In this document: positions 48,143 to 57,511 of the stretch, in pieces
How the letters are laid out: each line of letters begins with the position of its first letter
Numbering within the stretch: position 1 is the first letter of the stretch
From: Methylomarinum sp. Ch1-1
Lineage (GTDB): Bacteria; Pseudomonadota; Gammaproteobacteria; Methylococcales; Methylomonadaceae
Assembly (NCBI RefSeq): GCF_030717995.2
Contig: NZ_CP157743.1
Span: 310,001 to 374,000, forward strand
Direction: 5' to 3'
Length of the DNA: 64,000 nucleotides
The notes under the pieces: model-generated
Told to the model about the DNA's origin: nothing
Seen by the model: the letters and a program-made list of their open reading frames with translations, nothing else
The model's database searches: none
Made by a program: the position numbers and the translations under genes

Positions 48143-49123
48143 GTGACCATCAGTCCCCGGCGACGTTATATTTTATCTAGCCTCATGCTTCTCGCCGCCG
48201 TGTCGTCGGCACCGGCCGTGACCCTAGAGATGCCGATCAATCCCGGCGATAGCCTAGTCGGGGACTACCCGCATCAAGTGACCTATGCCACGGCCAAGCA
48301 TGAAGACACCCTGCTCGATATCGCCAGAGAATACGATATTGGCCAAAATGAAATCATTCTGGCCAACCCGAACGTCGACCGTTGGCTGCCCGGCGCCGGC
48401 ACCCAGGTAAGAATCCCAACCAGTCATCTGCTGCCGGATACTCCGCATAAAGGCCTGGTATTGAACTTACCGGAATACCGTCTGTATTATTATCGCCCAG
48501 CGAGCAAAAATCAGCCCGCCACGGTCACAACCCACCCGATCAGCATCGGCCGGGTCGACTGGAATACGCCCTTGGGTAAGACCTATATCAGCGCAAAAAC
48601 CGAGAATCCAGTCTGGATCCCGCCAAAATCGATCAAAGAGGAACATGCCGCCAAGGGTGAAATCCTGCCGGATGTTTTCCCGTCCGGCCCGGATAATCCG
48701 CTGGGACTGTTCGCCTTACGCCTGGCCATTCCCGGTTATCTGATTCACAGCACCAACAAGCCTTATGGCGTGGGCATGCGGGTCAGTCACGGCTGTGTTC
48801 GCATGTATCCCGAGGATATCGAGAAACTTTATCCGCAAATCAAGGTGCGAACGCCGGTGTACATCGTCAACCAACCCATCAAGGTTGGCTGGTCCGAGAA
48901 GACCCTCTACATCGAGGTTCATCCCGACCTGGAGGATGATGCCGACCAAGACTACCGGCAAAGACTGGAGACGGCGCTGGATTTAATCGAGCAGGCCAAC
49001 AATGGCAAACTTCCGGTACTCAATGGCGCCAAATTAAGAAACGCTCTTGAGCAAAGCAATGGCATACCGACCGCAATCTTTGAACGTCCCGTCGTATTTG
49101 ACGGGCTCGACCTCGAATCATAA
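48143..49123 (+). CDS. L,D-transpeptidase with LysM domain (YbiS/ErfK type)
   Basis: A 326-residue periplasmic enzyme. After the signal peptide (YILSSLMLLAAVSSAPAVT) is a LysM-like domain (KHEDTLLDIAREYDIGQNEIILANPNVDRWL, about 52-82). The YkuD domain has the catalytic Cys in SHGCVRMYPEDI and the His in GYLIHSTNKP. The family includes enzymes that attach Braun lipoprotein to peptidoglycan (ErfK/YbiS/YcfS) and others that crosslink. An alanine-zipper lipoprotein ending in Lys is convergent 56 bp downstream, which favours the attachment role; this is inference. Confidence 0.9.
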   Translation: MTISPRRRYILSSLMLLAAVSSAPAVTLEMPINPGDSLVGDYPHQVTYATAKHEDTLLDIAREYDIGQNEIILANPNVDRWLPGAGTQVRIPTSHLLPDTPHKGLVLNLPEYRLYYYRPASKNQPATVTTHPISIGRVDWNTPLGKTYISAKTENPVWIPPKSIKEEHAAKGEILPDVFPSGPDNPLGLFALRLAIPGYLIHSTNKPYGVGMRVSHGCVRMYPEDIEKLYPQIKVRTPVYIVNQPIKVGWSEKTLYIEVHPDLEDDADQDYRQRLETALDLIEQANNGKLPVLNGAKLRNALEQSNGIPTAIFERPVVFDGLDLES

Positions 49124-49128
49124 AAAAA

Positions 49129-49163
49129 GCCCGCAGCGTTTCCGCTAACGGGCTTCTTTTTTT
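49129..49163. terminator. Bidirectional terminator
   Basis: AGCCCGCAGCG pairs with CGCTAACGGGCT (one bulge) and is flanked by A on the left and TTCTTTTTTTT on the right. It sits between the convergent transpeptidase and lipoprotein genes and can serve both. Confidence 0.85.
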
Positions 49164-49179
49164 TGCATAAACTAAACGC

Positions 49180-49455
49180 TTATTTCATCATCGATTTTTT
49201 AAACATACGATCCAGTTTACTGTTCGTATCCTGGGCGTATTGAGCTGCGCGGTTAGCCGCCGCCTCAGCCGCCGCCGCTTTAGCCGCCGCCTCGGCCGCC
49301 GCCGCCTGCGCACTAGCCGCATCGGATGATGCGGAAGAAATTTGTGATTTCAAGGTATCGATTTGAGATTGCAGATTATCGATGTCCGAAGTGCTGGCGC
49401 AACCGGTCATCAATCCCGCTACCGCCACGACTGCTGCTAATTTTATCGCTTTCAT
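49180..49455 (-). CDS. Alanine-zipper lipoprotein (Lpp/OprI-like)
   Basis: A 91-residue lipoprotein. The signal ends in GLMTGCAS with the lipid-accepting Cys at residue 19. A coiled-coil begins IDNLQSQIDTLKSQISSA and passes into a heptad region made mostly of Ala (SAQAAAAEAAAKAAAAEAAA), as in OprI-type trimers. The C-terminus is FKKSMMK, ending in Lys. In Braun lipoprotein the C-terminal Lys is the residue linked to peptidoglycan by L,D-transpeptidases. Two such genes flank this one. The true start is likely the second ATG (49455). Confidence 0.82.
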   Translation of the reverse strand: MKAIKLAAVVAVAGLMTGCASTSDIDNLQSQIDTLKSQISSASSDAASAQAAAAEAAAKAAAAEAAANRAAQYAQDTNSKLDRMFKKSMMK

Positions 49456-49543
49456 CATTTTATCTTCCTTATTTTTATCAGTTGAAATTTATAACATAGC
49501 ATACAGCCTTCATTCTGCCCTGTTTTTTGTCCGGTTTCCAGTA

Positions 49544-50092
49544 TTATTTTACTTTGACCGGTATCCCTTTTTTGACCCATGGCGTTAAACGATCGATCTG
49601 CTCATTAGTCAAGGCGATACAGCCATGCGTCCAGTTCATTAGTTTATGTATCGCCTTATCGGCTTTACCGAGGCCATGAATCCCGATCTGTCCGCCCAAC
49701 ACGGTATTCTGTGGCGGCACCTCTCCGGCCTCATGGGCCGCGATGATGCGGCGATAAGTCTCTCGATTGATCAATCCCCAATTCAATCCCTCCACAGCAT
49801 TGAATTGGGTCGGATAATCGAAACCGAAAAACCGATAATACGCGCTGTTATTATTGATCCAGGCGATGCGATACTGACCCCGAGGCGTCACGTCATCTCC
49901 CCTATGGGTCTTGAAGCCGGCGCCATTGCGGCCGATAGCGATATTATCAAAGACCATCACGGTTTTTTCCCCTCGTCTAACCTGCAACTGCAGCTTTTTA
50001 GTGTCGATTAAAAGCCACACATCCTCCGCGATAGCTAGCGGCGGCCACAAAAAACATAAAACAATGCCGGCCAACAATCCTTTTCTGATCAT
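49544..50092 (-). CDS. Small periplasmic L,D-transpeptidase
   Basis: A 182-residue YkuD protein with a signal peptide (GLLAGIVLCFLWPPLAIAED). The catalytic motif is IHGLGKADKAIHKLMNWTHGCIALTNEQID, with the conserved His and Cys. There is no LysM or binding domain. The N-terminal segment DVWLLIDTKKLQLQVRRG is typical of the compact YkuD type. It is co-oriented with the alanine-zipper lipoprotein, 85 bp upstream of it. Substrate not certain (lipoprotein attachment or crosslink). Confidence 0.88.
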   Translation of the reverse strand: MIRKGLLAGIVLCFLWPPLAIAEDVWLLIDTKKLQLQVRRGEKTVMVFDNIAIGRNGAGFKTHRGDDVTPRGQYRIAWINNNSAYYRFFGFDYPTQFNAVEGLNWGLINRETYRRIIAAHEAGEVPPQNTVLGGQIGIHGLGKADKAIHKLMNWTHGCIALTNEQIDRLTPWVKKGIPVKVK

Positions 50093-50193
50093 AAAACTCT
50101 ACAAATTATTAAAATTTTGGTGTACTTTACTGCTAACCCGGACAATTCATTAAGAATCAAACGACCTTCATCCAATATCCGGGCTAAAGTTAA

Positions 50194-51849
<1,656 letters not shown>

Positions 51850-51863
51850 GCCTTATTACCACA

Positions 51864-51893
51864 AAAAAGGCGGTTAGCATGCGCTAACCGCCT
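51864..51893 (-). terminator. Terminator downstream of clpB
   Basis: AGGCGGTTAGC pairs perfectly with GCTAACCGCCT around a short loop. On the minus strand it is followed by TTTTTTG, so it terminates clpB, whose stop is 49 bp before. On the plus strand it has no T tract after it. Confidence 0.85.
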
Positions 51894-51941
51894 AGACTCT
51901 CGCTACTGATCCGCCTGATAACGGCTGACCTAGTCGTTCAC

Positions 51942-54515
51942 TTATTTGTGAAACGTCAGCTGCCCCTCGACGGCGTCCACCTTGATGTCGTCGCCGGCGG
52001 CAAAACGTCCCGACAAAATCTCGTGGGCGAGCGGATTCTCCAGCTGATGCTGAATGGCTCTTTTCAACGGCCGTGCGCCATAGACCGGGTCGAAACCGGC
52101 CTCGCCCAGCAGATCGAGCGCCTGCTCGGAAACTGACAGCTCGATATCGCGCTCTTGCAAGCGGCTGCGCAACAGATCGATCTGAACCTTGGCGATCGCC
52201 CTAATCTGCTCATGCCCCAACGGATGGAAGACCACGGCGTCATCCACTCTATTGATGAACTCAGGGCGAAAATGAGTCGCGACGATTTCCATCACCGCCT
52301 CCTTCATCGCCGCATAATGTTCCTCGCCTGCCAGTTCCTGAATGCGCGCCGAGCCAAGATTCGAGGTCATCACGATGACCACGTTCCTGAAATCGACCGT
52401 TCGGCCATGTCCGTCAGTCAAGCGGCCGTCATCCAGCACTTGTAACAGTACATTGAACACATCGGGATGGGCTTTTTCGATCTCGTCCAACAATATCACC
52501 GAATAAGGCTTACGCCTGACCGCTTCGGTCAGATAACCGCCTTCTTCGTAGCCGACATAGCCGGGAGGCGCGCCGATCAGACGGGCGACCGAATGTTTTT
52601 CCATGAATTCGGACATATCGATCCGCACCATCGCTTCTTCGGTGTCGAACAGAAACTCGGCCAAAGCCTTGCATAGCTCGGTCTTACCGACCCCGGTCGG
52701 ACCCAAAAACATGAACGAGCCATTAGGCCGGTTCGGATCGGCCAAGCCGGCGCGGGAACGACGGATCGCATTGCTGACCGCCTTCAGCGCTTCCTGTTGA
52801 CCGACCACCCGTTTCGCCAGTTCTTCCTCCATTCGCAATAACTTGTCCTTTTCCCCTTCCATCATCTTGGCCACCGGGATGCCGGTCCATTTCGAGACGA
52901 CTTCGGCGATTTCCTCGTCGGTGACCTTGTTGCGCAGCAAACGCATGTCTTGCATTTCCGCCTGCGAGGCCAAATCCAGTTCCTTCTCCAGCTTCGGAAT
53001 CGTCGAATATTTCAACTCCGACATCCGGGTCAGATCGCCGGCGCGGCTGGCCTGCTCCAGATCCAGACGCGCCTGCTCCAACTTCTCCTTGATCGACGCC
53101 GAGCCCTGCACCGCGGCCTTCTCCGACTTCCATATTTCTTCCAGATCGGAGAACTCCTTTTCCAAATGAGCGATTTCCTCTTCAAGCAACTCCAATCGCT
53201 TCAAAGAAGCCTGATCGGTTTCGTTCTTTAACGCTTCCCGTTCAATTTTCAACTGAATCAGTTTGCGCTCCAATTTATCCATTGCTTCCGGCTTGGAGTC
53301 AATTTCCATGCGGATACGGCTGGCCGCTTCATCGATCAAGTCGATGGCTTTGTCAGGCAATTGCCGGTCGGTGATATAACGATGCGACAACGAAGCGGCT
53401 GCGACGATGGCCGGGTCGGTGATATCGACGCCGTGATGAACCTCGTAGCGCTCTTTCAGTCCACGTAAGATCGCGACGGTGTCTTCGACATTGGGTTCAT
53501 CGACCAACACTTTCTGAAAGCGACGTTCCAACGCCGCATCTTTTTCGATGTATTGGCGATATTCGTTCAGCGTCGTAGCCCCGACGCAATGCAACTCGCC
53601 CCGCGCCAGCGCCGGTTTCAGCATATTGCCGGCGTCTATCGCCCCTTCCGCTTTGCCGGCGCCGACCATCGTATGCAACTCATCGATGAATAAGATGATA
53701 TGACCTTCCTGCTTGGAAATATCGTTTAACACCGCCTTCAGACGCTCTTCGAATTCCCCTCTGTACTTAGCCCCGGCGATCAAACCGGCCATATCCAGCG
53801 CCAACAATTGTTTGCCTTTAATGCCTTCCGGCACCTCGCCGTTGACGATACGTTGCGCCAGTCCCTCGACGATCGCGGTCTTACCGACGCCGGGCTCGCC
53901 GATCAACACCGGATTGTTTTTGGTGCGGCGTTGCAAGACCTGAACGGTGCGGCGAATTTCGTCATCGCGACCGATCACCGGGTCGAGCTTGCCCTGTTCG
54001 GCGCGTTCGGTTAGGTTGATCGTGTATTTTTTCAAGGCCTGCCGTTGATCTTCGGCATTCGGGTCATCGACCGCCTGTCCCCCTCTAATATTGTTGATGG
54101 CTTGTTCCAACTGTTCTTGGGTGATGCCTTGGCGCTTGAACAAGGTCTGCAAAAATCCGCTGGTTTCACAGGCGGCCAGCAAAAACAATTCGCTGGAAAT
54201 ATAGGCGTCTTTGCGTTTTTGCGCCATCTTGTCGGTCAGGTTCAACATCCGGGACAGTTCATTGGACAGCTGCACATCTCCCCCAGTCCCGGATACCGTG
54301 GGCAAGCGTTCCAGTTCTTGCCGGATTTCGGTTCGCAGGGCATTAACATTGGCGCCCGCCTGAGTCAGCAACGGCCCGATACTGCCGCCCTCCTGATCCA
54401 GCAAGGCGCTCATCACATGCACCGGCTCGATGAACTGATGATCTTTGCCCAGCGCCTGACTCTGGGCATCGGCCAATGCCTGCTGGAATTTGCTGGTTAA
54501 TTTATCCATGCGCAT
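51942..54515 (-). CDS. clpB: ClpB disaggregase
   Basis: An 857-residue Hsp100 chaperone that pulls proteins out of aggregates with DnaK. In order: the N-domain ([19 protein letters not shown] onward), AAA-1 with Walker [14 protein letters not shown] (about 207), the coiled-coil M-domain (about 410-530), AAA-2 with Walker [15 protein letters not shown] (about 606) and the C-terminal small domain. It is full length. A near-consensus sigma32 promoter lies upstream and a terminator downstream, so it is a single-gene heat-shock unit. Confidence 0.97.
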   Translation of the reverse strand: MRMDKLTSKFQQALADAQSQALGKDHQFIEPVHVMSALLDQEGGSIGPLLTQAGANVNALRTEIRQELERLPTVSGTGGDVQLSNELSRMLNLTDKMAQKRKDAYISSELFLLAACETSGFLQTLFKRQGITQEQLEQAINNIRGGQAVDDPNAEDQRQALKKYTINLTERAEQGKLDPVIGRDDEIRRTVQVLQRRTKNNPVLIGEPGVGKTAIVEGLAQRIVNGEVPEGIKGKQLLALDMAGLIAGAKYRGEFEERLKAVLNDISKQEGHIILFIDELHTMVGAGKAEGAIDAGNMLKPALARGELHCVGATTLNEYRQYIEKDAALERRFQKVLVDEPNVEDTVAILRGLKERYEVHHGVDITDPAIVAAASLSHRYITDRQLPDKAIDLIDEAASRIRMEIDSKPEAMDKLERKLIQLKIEREALKNETDQASLKRLELLEEEIAHLEKEFSDLEEIWKSEKAAVQGSASIKEKLEQARLDLEQASRAGDLTRMSELKYSTIPKLEKELDLASQAEMQDMRLLRNKVTDEEIAEVVSKWTGIPVAKMMEGEKDKLLRMEEELAKRVVGQQEALKAVSNAIRRSRAGLADPNRPNGSFMFLGPTGVGKTELCKALAEFLFDTEEAMVRIDMSEFMEKHSVARLIGAPPGYVGYEEGGYLTEAVRRKPYSVILLDEIEKAHPDVFNVLLQVLDDGRLTDGHGRTVDFRNVVIVMTSNLGSARIQELAGEEHYAAMKEAVMEIVATHFRPEFINRVDDAVVFHPLGHEQIRAIAKVQIDLLRSRLQERDIELSVSEQALDLLGEAGFDPVYGARPLKRAIQHQLENPLAHEILSGRFAAGDDIKVDAVEGQLTFHK

Positions 54516-54554
54516 AAAGCGTACCTCTCAATAATTTTTAAACTTAATCCTAAC

Positions 54555-54581
54555 ATGGGGAAAAGCCGAATAATTTTCAAG
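54555..54581 (-). promoter_or_regulatory. Heat-shock (sigma32) promoter of clpB
   Basis: On the minus strand CTTGAAA is followed, after 14 bp, by CCCCAT, the consensus for RpoH promoters. It lies 40-66 bp upstream of the clpB start codon. Confidence 0.88.
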
Positions 54582-54652
54582 TTAGACGATCATATTGATA
54601 ATATAAACTAAACTGTCATAACTGCGAGCGGATTCACTGACGAGGAACGAGC

Positions 54653-55582
54653 ATGCAACAGAATTTCACCCGTGACGCGCTGTATTTTCCTGAAAAACTT
54701 CCCGTGTTTAATGAACACGATGACTCCTGGGAGTTTGACGGCGAAGCGACGACACTGTCATTTGCCAATGCCTGGTGGCTCTGCAATCTCTCCCATCTGG
54801 CCTATTACGATGAACACGACAGCCTGGCGATCCTGCACAACATGGAGCTGACGCTGGAGGCGTTTATCGATGACCGCAAGGAAGCCGACGGTCGAGAAAA
54901 ATTGATCCAGGACACACAAGCTTATATTATCTCGACCGACAACGCCGTGATTTTGACGTTCAGAGGCACCGAACCGGACCGTTACCAAGACATGTTAGCC
55001 GAAGCCTATCTGCAGCCGGTTAAATTTCCCGGCAAAGGCAAGGTTCATGGCGGCTTCTTCGGCGCTTTAAGCGGTCACAGCTGGGAGCGCATCGTATCGA
55101 TACTGTCCCTTCCCACCCTAAAAAGCAAACCGTTATGGATCACCGGCCATAGCCTCGGCGCAGCGCTAGCCACGATTGCGGCCGCTCACCTGAATCCTCA
55201 CGGCCTCTATACCTTCGCTTCACCGCGAGTTGGCGACAGCGCTTTCTGCGCCAGCTTAAAGACTGCCAATAGCCAGCGTTTTGTCAATTGCAGCGATCTG
55301 GTCGCCCGTCTGCCGCTCAAAGACATCACGGACTATCGGCACATCGGGACCTTGCAATATTTCAACGCCGCCGGTGATTGGTGCGAAGCCCCCGGCGCGG
55401 CATTCATGCGGCGCGACAGCCTGAAAGCACAGTTACTTTATCCCTTCAACCAATTGCCTATTCCCTTTTTCACCGACAAAGTGGCGTTCCGCTCCTTAGC
55501 CGATCACAGCATCCTGAACTACCGCTACGCTATCTGGAAGAAACTGCAGAAAAACCGCAGACTTCCATTAGAAAAGCATTAG
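54653..55582 (+). CDS. Class 3 lipase family protein
   Basis: A 309-residue alpha/beta hydrolase of the fungal-type (class 3) lipase family. The nucleophile is S167 in the elbow WITGHSLGAALATIAA. The Asp of the triad is probably in NCSDLVARLPL and the His in DYRHIGTL. The oxyanion region is ILTFRGTEPD. There is no signal peptide, so it may be cytoplasmic or exported another way. Its last 100 bp or so are repeated about 6.1 kb downstream (61578-61701) with a different final few residues, suggesting the gene's tail was involved in a duplication or insertion event. Confidence 0.85.
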   Translation: MQQNFTRDALYFPEKLPVFNEHDDSWEFDGEATTLSFANAWWLCNLSHLAYYDEHDSLAILHNMELTLEAFIDDRKEADGREKLIQDTQAYIISTDNAVILTFRGTEPDRYQDMLAEAYLQPVKFPGKGKVHGGFFGALSGHSWERIVSILSLPTLKSKPLWITGHSLGAALATIAAAHLNPHGLYTFASPRVGDSAFCASLKTANSQRFVNCSDLVARLPLKDITDYRHIGTLQYFNAAGDWCEAPGAAFMRRDSLKAQLLYPFNQLPIPFFTDKVAFRSLADHSILNYRYAIWKKLQKNRRLPLEKH

Positions 55583-55648
55583 AAAAGGGGACAGATTTAT
55601 TTATCAGTCAGCGGATGGTGGAGATGGAAAATAAATCCGTCCCCTTTT
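55583..55648. repeat. REP-like hairpin
   Basis: AAAAGGGGACAGATTTATTT at 55583 is complementary, with one mismatch, to the sequence ending at 55648 (AAATAAATCCGTCCCCTTTT). The AAAAGGGGACAG core is the same as in the tandem repeat at 41269. Such palindromes are typically mobilised by RAYT-type transposases. Confidence 0.75.
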
Positions 55649-55739
55649 CCGCTCTGCTCGACCGATTGGACAAGCGGCTAATCCTGCTTCAGCCGCAGCG
55701 AGTAGCCCGGATGTAGCTTTCAGAATCCGGGGTGTTCGT

Positions 55740-56451
55740 GGCTTCGATGATCCATCGGGTCAGAGGGAGCCGCAGCTCCCGTCTGCCCACAGAACCGTGC
55801 GTACGGGTCCGTACACGGCTCCTCACGTAAGACGAATCCATTGAGATACCTCAAACCAATGCGCTAACTGTCGGTCGGATCGTATTTCCTGTCCCATCAG
55901 GTTGATAAACCAACTGTTCGGATAGGCTCTCGTCACCGCTCGGGTTGCGGAAAGCGCCCACCGTTTCTTGTTGGAAAAGACCGTCTGGGCGGCTTGCTTT
56001 CGCGGTACGCCCCGTTTGACCAGGTTTCGATACAGATGCTGTTTCCGCTTCTGCTGACTCACCAGCCTCGCTCGTAATCGTCGCCGGATATGGGCTTCGA
56101 TTTTCCTCAGCTGGGACGGGTATTGGGTCAAGCTGTAGTAGTTGGCCCAGCCCACGTACCACTGATTAAGGTCGGCCAGGGTGTGATTCAGCGTCTGATG
56201 GGTGCCTCGCGGCGTTAAGGCTTTGACTTTACTCATGGCCGTTTGCAGGGCTTTGTGCGCAATCGCCACCGTCCCGTCGACCACGGTAAAGCCTAAGAAC
56301 TTTACCGCATCGGATTTAGCCACTTGGCTTTTCTCCCGGTTCACCTTCAGTTTCAGCTTGTTTTCGATGAATTGGCTGACTTTCTCCATCACTCGCTCCG
56401 CCGCCTTTTGCGACCCAACGAAAATGTTGCAGTCATCGGCAAACCGACATA
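55740..56451 (-). mobile_element. Group II intron, 3' fragment
   Basis: The fragment contains the 3' half of an intron-encoded reverse transcriptase and, downstream on the transcript, a domain V-like hairpin (GAGCCGTGTACGG then CCGTACGCACGGTTC, 55797-55828). The 5' part of the intron is missing: the sequence breaks at 56451 in a REP-like repeat. The exact 3' intron end is uncertain (about 55740). Confidence 0.75.
55823..56451 (-). pseudogene. Group II intron reverse transcriptase/maturase, C-terminal fragment
   Basis: About 210 codons survive. They start in the polymerase active site (ICRFADDCNIFVGSQKAAERV, a variant of the YADD motif), continue through the palm end KLKVNREKSQVAKSDAVKFLGF, and include the maturase X domain region (TLADLNQWYVGWANYYSLTQ and IRRRLRARLVSQQKRK). 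The fingers and the first catalytic Asp are lost. The frame is open up to the breakpoint at 56451, so this is a truncation, not a frame error. It cannot support retromobility. Confidence 0.85.
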
Positions 56452-56640
56452 TTTGGGGGTCAGAGTAACATATTTGGGGGTCAGAGTAAAATATTCAAAG
56501 ATAAATGCTACTCTGACCCTAAATATTTGTTAATTCAGACAAAAACATCTATTTTATCGAATGTTTCCAATTTGTGGGTAATCGTGTGATCTAGACCTGA
56601 CCCTGAGGCATCCTAAAATTTACTCTGACCCCAAATATTT
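56451..56640. repeat. Cluster of inverted ATTTGGGGTCAGAGTAA repeats
   Basis: Two direct copies of ATTTGGGGGTCAGAGTAA (56451 and 56472) face two inverted copies (near 56508 and 56620). Adjacent inverted copies can form hairpins. The left-most copy marks the breakpoint of the group II intron, and the right-most lies at the start of an IS110-like transposase scrap, so the cluster is a rearrangement junction. Confidence 0.75.
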
Positions 56641-56657
56641 TCGTCGCTATTCGCTCG

Positions 56658-56852
56658 GTGGCGCATAAACTGGCCAGGGCCGCTTACTATATGCTAGAGA
56701 CCAAACACGATTCGATGCGACCCGACGGCAAGAAGCGAGGGCCAGCTCCTAAGCTGCTAAAGCAGGTTGAACAGATTAGCCAATTACCCAAGTCTAAACA
56801 GAAGTTTGTGATGGATATGCTGGATACGGTGATCCAGCAAGCCGCACATTAA
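56658..56852 (+). pseudogene. Chimeric remnant: IS110-like transposase tail and XRE-regulator tail
   Basis: A 64-codon ORF made of two unrelated ends. VAHKLARAAYYMLET resembles the C-terminus of IS110/IS902 transposases. DGKKRGPAPKLLKQVEQISQLPKSKQKFVMDMLDTV resembles the C-terminal tail of short XRE-type (antitoxin-like) regulators, without their helix-turn-helix. Both are recognised by eye only. It is most likely non-functional debris at a recombination junction. Confidence 0.5.
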
Positions 56853-56853
56853 A

Positions 56854-56873
56854 AAGCCCGCGGGTGCGGGCTT
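56854..56873 (-). terminator. Terminator after the immunity-like gene
   Basis: AAGCCCGC pairs with GCGGGCTT around a four-base loop. On the minus strand it is followed by TTTTT-like sequence, and lies 4 bp past the stop of the gene at 56877. Confidence 0.75.
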
Positions 56874-56876
56874 ATA

Positions 56877-57500
56877 CTAGGACAAGCTGTTCGCAAAGCT
56901 TACAAAATCGGAAAGGCCAAAATCTTTCATTTCTTGAAGAAACTTTTTTCTAGTTGATATTTGACCCTGAATATCCGACTGCCCCAAGAGTTTCGCAATT
57001 GCGATTGCTTTCTTCGCTCTAGTTGCATGAAAAGGGCAATGCTTCCATACACTCTTTTCATCGCTAGACAGCAACTCATAAGCAGAATTCACAGATGAAT
57101 ATTTCAATAAATACGGATTTCCAAACTTCTCAAAATCTTCCAATATTGAATCAGCAACTAAAGATATTTGCTCTTCCGAGGAAATACTCCATCGCTTCTG
57201 CTCGCCGACAGATAAATTACCAAGTTCAATACCTAGAGTGCAGGTCCTTTCTTTTTCCTTTTTGGTCAACAGGTTGTTTTTAGAATTCACCAAATCCTCA
57301 ACCTCATCAAACCGAATGGCGACATCTACTGTTACATCAAAGTCATCAGCATGATTAATAAACGAGAGATGAACACAGGCCCAGCCGCCTTCAATTGACC
57401 GGTAGAAGGACTGCTGCTTGGCCTTTTTTCCAAAGCCAAAAGCAGTCAACTTTTCACCAACACTCGACAATAGATTTTTTTGTAGTTCTTTAATACTCAT
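56877..57500 (-). CDS. Likely immunity protein for the RHS toxin
   Basis: A 207-residue cytoplasmic protein with no signal or membrane helix. The N-terminal part (LTAFGFGKKAKQQSFYRSIEGGWACVHLSFINH, about 18-50) loosely resembles DUF4304-type proteins; I do not recognise a definite family. It starts 12 bp after the stop of the RHS gene, in the same direction, the standard place for the cognate immunity gene. It is more AT-rich than the RHS core, as is usual for exchangeable toxin/immunity modules. The function is inferred from position only. Confidence 0.6.
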   Translation of the reverse strand: MSIKELQKNLLSSVGEKLTAFGFGKKAKQQSFYRSIEGGWACVHLSFINHADDFDVTVDVAIRFDEVEDLVNSKNNLLTKKEKERTCTLGIELGNLSVGEQKRWSISSEEQISLVADSILEDFEKFGNPYLLKYSSVNSAYELLSSDEKSVWKHCPFHATRAKKAIAIAKLLGQSDIQGQISTRKKFLQEMKDFGLSDFVSFANSLS

Positions 57501-57511
57501 AATGTGATCAG

